DNA from: Eonycteris spelaea
Lineage: Eukaryota; Chordata; Mammalia; Chiroptera; Pteropodidae
Length of the DNA: 64,000 bases
Assembly: GCA_003508835.1 (NCBI GenBank)
Contig: PUFA01000144.1
Span: 2,294,001-2,358,000 of the forward strand
Direction of reading: 5' to 3'
This document shows, in pieces, positions 37,110-46,633 of this stretch. The notes beneath the pieces are model-generated. The model was given only the letters and a program-made list of their open reading frames with translations. It searched no databases and had not been told where the DNA came from. Each line of letters opens with the position of its first letter. Position 1 is the stretch's first letter. The position numbers and the translations under genes were made by a program.

Positions 37110-37984
37110 CTATTTGTTAACACCAGTGTTCATATTGTCCTACATTTGATCTTTCCCTCTTCAACCACAAACTCTACTTCCTTCTACTATTCTGTCCTAT
37201 TATGCTTATAAGCCGTCAAAATATCTTCAGAAGGCCAACATTTTTGTGTCTCAATTTCATTTCTGGCACCAAAAGGAGTATGATAAATGTCATAGTTCTG
37301 AAACTCTTGGTTCAGAAAATAATGCTGTAGAGGACAAAGTGGGCAGGATGAGATCCCTTCCTCCATTTCACTACCTCCAGCTTCATTATGCATCAGTGAA
37401 CAGGGAACCTCCTGAAGAAACACATGTGGTCTCCAAAGATTCCATGGCAACCCCTAGTCCTGTGTCAAGGCCTAACTTCTTCCCCTACCCACCACCCCTC
37501 AGTCCTCACCCACTGGGCAGGAAAAGGAGGTGAGAAGGTGCTACTTTTGCTCTTTCCTCTTCCTAGTTTGGCTCTATCACATCTGACCAGGTCAACACTT
37601 GTCTTAAACCACAGTGTTTATATTTAGGGGCCTACAATATACAATTCTATTTTCCTCTGTAATCACATCTGGCTTTTCTGGCTTTCAGAAGAAAATACTC
37701 CAGTCAGAGATCTTACCTATTTTTCCCCAGGCAGTGAGTCATACTAACAGACAAATTTTATCTCCTGGGTCACAACCTGGTCAGCTCACCCAAGTCACAG
37801 AAGATCATCAAAGACTCTGTGTACATTTATCTTTATATTAATTTGTACATAATTCATTTAAAATTTTGAGGAAAAACACCTTAGCATATCCTCTCACCTT
37901 GTCACCTCTCATTTTATCTTTAGAGCACATCTGACATACTATACAGTCCTTCCTCCCTCCATCCTCTTTCCCTTCTCCTTTCCT
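37110..37984. other. Unassigned intergenic
   Basis: No gene supported. Several mutually overlapping frames (37187-37627) show no conserved domain. Confidence 0.4.
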
Positions 37985-38135
37985 CTTTCTTCCTTCCTTT
38001 CATATCTTTCTCTCTCCTTACTAGAATGTAAGCTTTTGATGATTGGGATTTTGTTTTGTTCATTTTTGTACCCCCATAAACCAGCTCAGTGCCTAGCACA
38101 CAGTACTCAATAAATATTGAATAAACAAACTTTTG
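37985..38135 (+). repeat. L2 LINE 3' end
   Basis: 'tagaatgtaagcttttgatg', then 'gtgcctagcacacagtactc' and 'aataaatattgaataaac', the classic L2 terminus. Confidence 0.8.
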
Positions 38136-38449
38136 GACTGAACAGTTAATTTTTCCTTCCTTTTATTTGAGGCCTACTATTCCCTCTCCTGCCACTACAA
38201 TGTTTTTTCTTTGGCTGAATAGCTAAAAGGTCAGATGACCACATATCTTACATCAGCTCTAGAAGGGAACTTCACTGATGTGGCAGGGGGTATTTCATAT
38301 CCACTTGGCAAGTCCTACCCATCTCTGCTGTGGCACCATCCTTTAGCCCTCAGCAGTAATCTCATAAGAAGGTCAATAAGACAAAGGTAGTATTTTCCTG
38401 GCAAAACTGACTTTCTGCCTTTGCTCCCCTCATCCTATCCCCTTTGAAT
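38136..38449. other. Unassigned intergenic
   Basis: Nothing recognised. Confidence 0.4.
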
Positions 38450-38850
38450 GAAAAAGGGGTGCTGTAATAAATCATACATTCTGAACTGGACCATATGGCC
38501 ATGGTGGGTAGTCATACCCAGGCCTATAGTTTCTTTAGTGAAAGGTTTTTAAGCAAGCCCTGTCCATTGCACTTGTGCACCTAGGCTAACACACCTTTGA
38601 GATGCCAGAAGGAATACCTCCTTCAAAACATAACCAACCTTAAACAGGCACATAATCTAATCCAGTCCCTGCCTTGCTTTCTCTCACCCTCATGCAATTT
38701 TCCTTAGTTCCCTCCTTAATTACAACTGCATAAAAGAAGCTGAAAAACCTTTCAACTGGAGCATTTAAGACTCTGCTCCCCAACATATGTCATCAGTTTA
38801 GCTCAAATAAATTCTTATAAAAATATAGAAATTCTCTACAGGGTTGGACG
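38450..38850 (+). mobile_element. Possible LTR relic
   Basis: CATAAAAG at 38729-38736 followed 70 bases later by AATAAA at 38806-38811, in a sequence with the general composition of an ERV1-type LTR. No coding sequence. Family unknown and ends guessed. Confidence 0.35.
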
Positions 38851-39590
38851 TTTCTAATGTCGACTTCCTTTCCCCACAGGTCTTCACTAGGCTATCTTAT
38901 CTTGCTGAATTTAAAAAAGGATCCAGATCTGAGCCTCACACTTTCAGGCTGGCCCACTGTGAGGGGAATCATCTTGCAAACACCTATTAACCAAGTTCCC
39001 ACAGAGGCTGACGGGTATACACACCAAATGCAAATGTACTGATTCACACCAGGGAATAATGGACATACTAATGGACTAGAGTACTTGAACTGTCCTGACT
39101 GGTTGATCTCTTCTTCATGGGCTAAAGACTGCTTGGTAAATATGGACTTGGAACAAAAGTAACCAACCTAAAATCATGTGTCTCATTTATAGCAGGGTCC
39201 CTTTTCCCTGCTGCAGGAGCAGTCTGACCAAGGGAATGATGGAGCTCAATCCTCTTAGTCAAGACCTGCCCTTCCTTAGGTAGGTGCCAGAGTTTACTTC
39301 TATATTCCCAAAGATGGTCAAACACCTTCTGCTCAGGTCCACAACCTGCTTTATAACACAATTGATTAGAGAATCTAAATTACAATCACTTTCCAGCTCT
39401 TCCTTCCTGAGATTGCTCCCAGAGTCTGATCAGTGCTTGGGGTGTCCAAAACTTTTAGGCAACAAATTTATAGATAATTTTTAGGTTTACTTTCATGTAT
39501 AGCTAATCATCCATCACATGTGGGCTTTCTTGGTCTTATGGCAAACTGATTTCCTGTCACTTAGGTGCACAGTCTATAATGACAAAACAG

Positions 39591-39592
<2 letters not shown>
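38851..39592. other. Unassigned intergenic
   Basis: Nothing recognised. Confidence 0.4.
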
Positions 39593-39635
<43 letters not shown>

Positions 39636-39646
39636 TATATATATAT
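39593..39646. repeat. (TA)n microsatellite
   Basis: TA run of about 54 bases with one phase slip. It generates a spurious Tyr-Ile repeat frame on the minus strand. Confidence 0.97.
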
Positions 39647-40659
39647 GTTGTTGTTTAAAAAAAATTTTCCCCTTAAATTTTTTTTTAACTTTCTATTTTG
39701 TAATGACAAAACAGAAGATACTTCTCCAATTAGCCTATAAGCGCCTGAAGGTCCATGCCTTGTAGGTTTCAATAAATACCTTAGCATGAGGCAGGACTGG
39801 AAGGAATGCTTTGGCAGCAAGGAAGAAGGAAAAAACTCACTCTCCATGGAAAGTGGCCTTGAGTCAACTTGGCTTATCTGTTCTCCTGATCTGAAACACA
39901 AAAGCTACTTGTCTTGTTCAAAACCAAGGAATATTTCTACCTATAAAGCCCCAGACTTTGAGGAACTACTCCAAACTACCTGGGCCCTTATTAGTTTGCC
40001 TTATCCTGGAATTACTCTTTTGCTCTAGCTAAATTCAAGATTAAAAAAATAAATAAAAATGATGAGGGAACTTCTGCCTTTGTTGCCTTTCTCTTTCAGT
40101 TCCACATACAACTGAGCAGTGAGTATTGGCTGCTAGTCTCACCACATAATACAGAGAATACAACTTTCCCTGAGGTACACTGAATTCACATGACACAGGC
40201 ACATTTTTGCCTTCTGCACTGCTGAGGGCAAATAAGCAATGGTTTGTAGAAGCAGGTGTGAGAGGTGGCTTCTGCCAGATAGTGCTAAAAAAAGGCCCAG
40301 ATCGAATACACGGGAGTCTTTCCTTTAACCCATCCATGACCAAGGCAAATTGTGTGGGGGGGAGGGGGAGAAGGTTGTCCCTTCTCTGTCTTTGGGGGCT
40401 TCTCAAGCCACAAATGCTGCCTTAAATGGCCATTTAACTTGGTTTTGTTAAAAATGTCAGGAGTGGCCAAGAGTGGGGATATTGAGAGGAAGCCCACAGT
40501 GTAATATGCCTTCATTCCTCTAGGATGGTCCTGAACCTCTCATACCCTAGAGAAGGGATGATTAGATATTGCCTCTTCCTTGCCATATCCCCACAAAAGA
40601 ACCTTAGTATGGCCTCCAAGAGAACTGGCGCTACCATATCCTTGCTGTAAATGTGAGAC
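39647..40659. other. Unassigned intergenic
   Basis: Frames at 39786-40028 and 40041-40515 have no recognisable product. Nothing else seen. Confidence 0.4.
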
Positions 40660-40830
40660 CCAGTTATTTAACCCGCTGAACCAGTTTCCTCCTCTATATA
40701 AAGAAATCATTCCACCTAGCTCATAGGACCGGTGTGGGAATCAAAACAGATAACCTGAGTAAAAAACCTAATACTGTCCCTGACACAGGCCAAATAAGCA
40801 CTTCAAAATACATTAGTTTTCTTCCTTCCA
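40660..40830 (+). repeat. MIR SINE
   Basis: 'cccagttatttaacccgctg', then 'cagtttcctcctctatataa' and a 'ctgacacaggcc' end, forward MIR. Confidence 0.65.
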
Positions 40831-41389
40831 GGAGAGTCTTGCATTGTTTACTGTTAGACCAATCTCATTTAAGCTACTGGAGGCTAGCTTGTCCCCAGGG
40901 CTCAGGCCATCCCAGGAAAGATGACTTGGCCATAGCAATGTAGTATGAAGAGAAAGATTCTGGTAAGGGGCAGTAAGAAGATAAAGACAACTGAAAGATG
41001 CCCCAAGGCAGAGTGTGCCCTAGACAGGGATCGCAGCTGGAAATCCTTTTCTCTTAGTTAAGTAGTTTCACAGGTGCTCGGGCTCAAGAGAAACTTTCAG
41101 TTAACTGCCCTCCCGTAAATTCTGAGCAGGTCCAGATTCAACTCATCAGGTCGTGGATGAGCCCTTTATCACCTTTTCTTCCAAAGCCATTTGACAGGTT
41201 GTGGAGCTCCTACTAACAAAAGGTAAATTAAAAACCGGTATGCGGAACCAAACAAAGCCTTTTGTTTTAAGAGTCATCCTGGATTTAATACCCTTGCAAA
41301 CTGGCTCTAAAGACCGGCAGGGGGAAAGGTAATTTTTCTATTTTGGCTGACCGCCTATCATCTGCTGAGTACAGACTAATAAGTCCGTG
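40831..41389. other. Unassigned intergenic
   Basis: Nothing recognised. Confidence 0.4.
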
Positions 41390-41520
41390 AAGTGAATGGT
41401 ACTATTTCTATTTTAAAGGAGAAAACACCGAAACACAATGACTTGCTCAAGGAAAACAGTAAGTGCCAGGCCACGAGTCAAATCCAGGTCTCCTTCCACC
41501 ACCTCTTTCTCCACGAGGCA
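41390..41520 (-). repeat. MIR SINE
   Basis: 'ttaaaggagaaaacaccg', then 'gacttgctcaaggaaaacagt', reverse MIR abutting the CpG island. Confidence 0.6.
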
Positions 41521-42088
41521 CGTTGAGCCAGGGTGAGGGTTAACCAATACTAGGGTGGCGGGGGAGGAGGACAACGTGAGCCGTGGCGGGGAGGGGCCTG
41601 GGCCTATGAGCGCAGCGACTCCTACGCTGCAGAGCCGCGCGGTCTGGAGCTCGAGGTGGGGTGCGGCCCCGCCCCACGTACCCTGGGCTACCAGTTGGTT
41701 GGGTTCTAGACTTGGTGCCTGCTGTAGGAAAGCACGGCTGCCGAGGATGCGAGAAGTCCGTGCCCGGCCCAAAAGTGGGTCTGAGGCACCTGGGGCAGGC
41801 TTGGGGACAGCGGCGTGCTAACCGCCTGAGGAAGGCCTGCGGCACGGCGGCCAACGCCCCTCCCCGCCGAGACCCGCCTCGTCAGCACCTTTCCCGCAGC
41901 TCGGCCTGGAGGCCTGGCTCGGCCCCACAGTGGGTCACGAGGCGGGCGCCGGGATGGGCGCGGCCCGGTCAGTCCCGACCGGGCCCAGCGCTCGGCGCCA
42001 CCCCTCCCCCTCCTCCTCTCTGTCCCCATCCTCCTCGCGCGCGCCACGTCCCTGGCCCCGCCCCCACGAGGCACGCGGGGAACCCCGG

Positions 42089-42096
42089 TGACGTCA
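42089..42096. promoter_or_regulatory. CRE palindrome TGACGTCA
   Basis: Full CREB/ATF consensus, embedded in the longer palindrome GGTGACGTCACC (42087-42098), inside the CpG island. Confidence 0.7.
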
Positions 42097-42208
42097 CCGC
42101 CCTTCAGCACTCGCCTTCGCGCGCTCTCCAGAAAAGACGCGAAGGTGGTGACGTGTCTGAAGGGCCAGTGCGGCTGCGCAGAAGGCCTCGGCACCAGAAC
42201 GTCCTGCG

Positions 42209-42222
42209 GCGCCGCCTGGTGG
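42209..42222. promoter_or_regulatory. CTCF-like binding site
   Basis: GCGCCGCCTGGTGG differs at one base from the CTCF core GCGCCCCCTGGTGG, within the CpG island. Confidence 0.55.
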
Positions 42223-42310
42223 AAGAGCGGTCAACCCGGCCGGAAATGGAAGGACGCGCTAGAGAACGTCATCTCGCAGAGGCGAGAGTCGACGGCCTCA
42301 TGACCAGCCT

Positions 42311-42654
42311 CCAACGCAGCGTCCAGGCGTCTTTTTCAGTGGAGTATGGAAGCTTAATTTGTATGTCATTTTTTTTGTGGTCGTAATCTTGCCTTTCTTT
42401 AAACTTTGATCAAAGTAAATGGTCAATTATAGAAAATCAGGAAAAAGATGAAAACGAATACCAGCACCCCATCCTTTTATATTTACTTACAGCCTTGTCT
42501 CTTACATTAACCAAATTGTGATCTTGCTGTGTAACAGTGGTATTAGGTACAAAAATTTTCAAGGAGGGATAAAGCACCATTCAAGGCTAAGTTAGGAAAA
42601 CAGGAGAGAAAGTGCAAACAATAGGCGGAAGGGTATGGATAATATTTAATGAGC
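42311..42654. other. Unassigned intergenic
   Basis: Nothing recognised. Confidence 0.4.
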
Positions 42655-42780
42655 GTTTTTCACAGTGTCTTATTTACTATACACATCATAAAGGTGAGGA
42701 AATAGGCTCAGAGGGTTAAATAAATTGCCCAAGTTTGCACCGTTAATAAGCTTTAATAGGGGTGGCAGAGGGCAGGTTTA
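42655..42780 (-). repeat. MIR SINE
   Basis: 'aggtgaggaaataggctcaga', then 'aattgcccaagtttgcac', reverse MIR. Confidence 0.7.
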
Positions 42781-43139
42781 AAATCAACCTTAAGATGGTG
42801 GGTGTGGGAAGGACAATGGAAAAAGTGCTGGGAGAAGGCAGAAAAACCACAGGAAATGACTATGATTACAGACCCACTTTCTACTTCTGGAACTGTCGAG
42901 TTGGAACTAAATCCAAGGAGCAAAGCTAGTGGAGCAGCTAGCCCTCATTTGGAGCAACTTATGGGAGTGTGCTATAAAGCAGCTCGTACACACTGCCTTG
43001 AAACACCAGCTATGTGCTAGCTTGTGCCCTAACTACTTGCAAGGACCACTATATGATGAATGTCACTGACCTACAGGACTGCCCTCCCCATTAGTGGCAG
43101 TGAAAGGTGGGAGTTACACCACCAGGCCAGGCATTATGG
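42781..43139. other. Unassigned intergenic
   Basis: Nothing recognised. Confidence 0.4.
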
Positions 43140-43318
43140 GGTTTTGCTACTCAAAGTGCAGTCCGTAGTTCAACAGCAGCTCTACAGTTCAGCACTTTCT
43201 CATTCAGCTTGATGATACAAATCAAGAATCTTAGACTCATTTAGAATTATGAATCAAAATATGCATTCTAACTAGATCCCTGGGTGATTCCTGTGCACCT
43301 TAAAAGCACTGTTGTAAA
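43140..43318 (+). mobile_element. hAT-Charlie-type MITE (MER5/MER20-like)
   Basis: 'tactcaaagtgcagtccgtag', then 'ccctgggtgattcctgtgcac', the order of this hAT group. Confidence 0.6.
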
Positions 43319-45479
43319 ACAAATCTTCCCGCTTCCTTGGTAAGGCAGGGTGAAGGGAGCTTGCAGATAGGGAGCAAGGTCTGTTGAGGTTTAATAAGAG
43401 AATCAAATAAGGAGTATCAGAAAATACCACAAGATGCAAAGGAAGAAAACCAGGAAATCAGAATCTGGGAGGTAAGCAAAAGGAAAAAATAATAGATTGG
43501 TGTTACCCAGGTAAGCAGGTCCATTTTGGGAAAATTCACACACGCAAAAATAAACACAAGGGCTGTTCTCTTTGGCTGACTTCTATGCTGTGATTTCTGC
43601 TTGAGAGGGTGCTCAAAGGGCTAGAGAAGGGCAGCTCCTACCCATTCCCTCAGCACATACACAGTGGTGTTTCCCTGGGTGCTAGTGGAAGACAAGTTCT
43701 GGGCTCTGACATGGGAGAACAGGCACTGACAGAACACTGCGTCCTGGATGACATACACAGGCTATACTCTGTAAGGGGCTGGGGGGGCTGGTGTACATGT
43801 ATGTGTAAGCACATGTGGGCTGATGGGAAGGGCATGTTTGCAGATCAGATATAACAGAAATCAGTGAAAAAAGGGGGAGGATTTGACTAGGAATTGCTGG
43901 GCCCAGACAGACACAGGACTGATGACATCTGGTACCTTGAGAGACCCAGGTGGCAGGCCTACAGACCTTTGCTTGGGTGGTTCCTGGAGTCAGATTTTCT
44001 GGAGGTCTCTGGCCTATCACTCCTCTAAATACTAGCAAGCTGTCGAGATGACAGCAGCCTGGTAGAGGCAAGGATGTGATAGGTTAGAACCAAAATGTTC
44101 TGGGTGGAGAAGTAGCTAAGTGTTCTCATGATGCCCACAATGTTAGGGGTCCAGCCATGTAGCCTGGAGGAGTTAGGGAGCATCCCTCTCAGACATGTTA
44201 ATACATTCAGTCTGAGGATGATCAGTCTGCACAGTAGACAGGCAGCTAGCTGTGCAGACATGGAGGGTTTTGAGCTGTTCACTCCAGAATACAAATGGCG
44301 GCTACAGCATGAAAAGGCAGCAGCTGGGCAGCCTGTAGAAATGACTAATGGAAGAGGTGTGCAAATGGGTAGTACAAACATGTATGTATGGATGAGTACA
44401 CAGGTAGGTGCAGGTGTTGAAGAGCCATGTTCTGGTGGGAGCATCTAGCATCTAGTAGAGCATGGGGTGAATCTGAAATGAGGTCAATGCTAATGGTGTT
44501 TCTGGACACTGGGAGCAGATGCATAGGTCCTACTGGTACTCCTGGTAGAGTATCAGGTTAGAAGAGTCAATGTAACTTTGAACTCCATTCCAGATTTTGA
44601 CTGGCTGATGGTGGGCTAGGGTGGTCTTGGCTGAAGACTGTAGCACTTGAGTAGGGCCCTCTTTGGGTGGATCATTTGCCTCACAATGTACTTTATTGCC
44701 CCCATGGTTCTCCTGGGTCAGTCAAGTACTGCTAAACTCAGGCATTTGCCTGTCGCTCACGGTTTGTCTTGGTCAAAAAGCTATATGACCAATGTCCTCA
44801 AAGTTATCAGGTTGAAAGATTTCTCAGAATGGGCCAACCATTCTGTTTTCTTGAGTGTTCTTGCTTTTTCAGACAGGCTCTCTGCCTCATCTAGTTTTAA
44901 TTTCTCTTCTCCTTACTGATCTGAACCTTTTCTCTCCTTAAAGCCCAGTGCAAGTTCAGAGTTCTCTATGGACTTCCCTGGATTCTCCTCAAGGATACCC
45001 CCTCCTGTTTGAAGCACTTGGGAGCTCTCCACACAAGCTAGCCCCTGATTTGTACATGCTAGACAACAGTTAATTTGCCTGCCTATTCCTTTATTTGGGG
45101 GGCACAGCTCCCCCTTTATAAAAAAAAATAATCCCCTCTACCCCACACACATTAGGTCAATTTCCTTTTTTGGGAGTTTTTGCCCTTTGGGTCAGGGAAA
45201 GTAGAGCAGTTAGTCCTGCTCTAGTGTGAAAGCCATACTTTCAGACATGTTAGGAACCAGGAGAAGCAGAGAGAGGTCAGATGGAGCCTGCCCTTACTAT
45301 ACCCTACTCTACCCAAGTTGGCTGTCCAGCCCAATTTTGCATTCATGAACCAGTCATTCATTCCCATGTCTGCCTAAGCTGGTGAGAGTTGAGTTTTTGT
45401 TACTTGCAATAAATAGAAAACCAAGAGACTACTTCATATGGATTTTTCTTGTCTTCCCAAGGTCAATGAATTATATGCA
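43319..45479. other. Unassigned intergenic
   Basis: About 2.2 kb with no gene I can support. Several 60-140 codon frames on both strands overlap one another (43609-44919), which argues against coding. Parts may be an unrecognised ERV or other old repeat. Confidence 0.4.
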
Positions 45480-45705
45480 ATTTATATCAAAGTGATAAAG
45501 TGTAAAGAAAGTGCACTTTGGAGTAAAATGAAACATTTTTAATGCTGTTTCCAGCAAGATGCTTAACCTCAGAGAGGCTGTTTCTTTAACTTTATAAAAG
45601 AAGGGTAATGCTTAAAGTCAAAGAATAATAAGACTAAATGAGGAAAATGAATAGGTATGTAAATAAAAGTACTTGGCACATAGGAGGCATATAGGAAATA
45701 TTCAT
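45480..45705 (+). repeat. MIR SINE
   Basis: 'gcttaacctcagagaggctg', then 'agtacttggcacatagg', forward MIR. Confidence 0.65.
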
Positions 45706-45964
45706 TCCCTTCTTCCCTCCTTGAAAACAGGCTTCCACTTCTGTGTCACTGAATTCATAAGTAGGAATTGAATTTTACCTATGTTAAACTTTTTGGAGAA
45801 TAAAAAGGCAATAAATATCAAGTGAATAAGCAATTATAAGCATGTTTCACTTGCAATTATTCCCTTGACACCTGGACTTCTTTTTCCTATTTCATTATCA
45901 CCTAAATCCACACAAAAGGTTTATAATTTTACAATCAGGCCAACATGAGATATAATTGGGAAAA

Positions 45965-46424
45965 ACTAGTGACACTGTGCTTTATTTGATAACAATAAAA
46001 GGGCATGACTGGAACTCTGCCAGGACGGTCCTTAACATTCTGCCCTAACCAGGGGTATTATTAACCTTCCAACATTGTTAGTGTAAGGCAGAGTACTGCT
46101 GACAATTTAGCGCATTAAAAGGTTGAAACAAACTCTAATGTGAGTCCTTTAAGAAGGAAAATGAGCTGGTTTTCTTTTTGTTCCTTTAAAAACTCTAGCC
46201 AGAAATACTACCCCATTTACAATGAAGACTACAAAGCAGCACCAAAAAGGCTATTTATAAGAAGAATTTTTCTTTAACAGAATCCACTTGAATGCATTGA
46301 GAAATTGCATCTTGGCTAAAAGCAGTTCACTAAGGAACAGAGCCATCTAAGTACCTAACTAGTATTTAAAGTTGTCAAGGGGTGGGAATGTGCAAATTTA
46401 GCAGCAAAAGACTTTTGTTTTGCC
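45965..46424 (-). other. C2orf42: C2orf42 3' untranslated region (probable)
   Basis: From the stop codon down to just past the first canonical AATAAA on the minus strand. The exact cleavage site is inferred. Confidence 0.6.
45981..45986 (-). terminator. C2orf42: C2orf42 polyadenylation signal AATAAA (candidate)
   Basis: TTTATT on the plus strand, the first AATAAA after the C2orf42 stop, about 440 bases downstream. Confidence 0.55.
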
Positions 46425-46633
46425 TCAAGGGAAAGTGATGGTGGTCAGAGGGGCCAGTTCCAAGGACTGGTCCAGAGGGGGCCGCTGGTCTTGGTACTCT
46501 GCCACATGTCCGTTCCGGTGATGACCATACTCAAATTTGATCCTTAGCTCGCCAATCTTAGATTGGGGAAGGATATCCGGGATCCACTCGATGATGAAAG
46601 GTGTTGGTTCCTTTTGATCTGGAGAAGTGTTGC
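46425..46633 (-). CDS. C2orf42: C2orf42 last coding exon
   Basis: 209 bases, residues 507-574 and the TGA stop. The acceptor CTTCAG is preceded by a long T tract (plus-strand A run at 46645-46658). Ends Thr-Ile-Thr-Phe-Pro. Confidence 0.96.

Larger units (their letters stand above)
41540..42310. promoter_or_regulatory. CpG island with promoter-type motifs
   Basis: A sharply bounded GC- and CpG-rich block in otherwise AT-rich DNA. It contains GC boxes at 41665-41677 and 42056-42065, a perfect CRE at 42089-42096, a second TGACGTG at 42149-42155, a CTCF-like site at 42209-42222 and an ETS core CCGGAA at 42240-42245. It is some 4 kb beyond the 3' end of C2orf42 and 41 kb beyond PCBP1, so it is not their promoter. 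Most likely the start of an unannotated (non-coding?) transcript. The long plus frame 41661-42386 is probably a GC-driven artefact. Confidence 0.7.

Noticed and set aside
39557..39901. 114-codon minus-strand frame with Tyr-Ile repeats
   Set aside because: It is a translation of the (TA)n microsatellite and its flanks.
41661..42386. 241-codon plus-strand open frame in the CpG island
   Set aside because: Stop codons are rare in any frame of such GC-rich DNA. There is a competing 162-codon frame on the other strand, the product is Arg/Pro/Ala-rich without a domain, and the frame runs through likely promoter elements.
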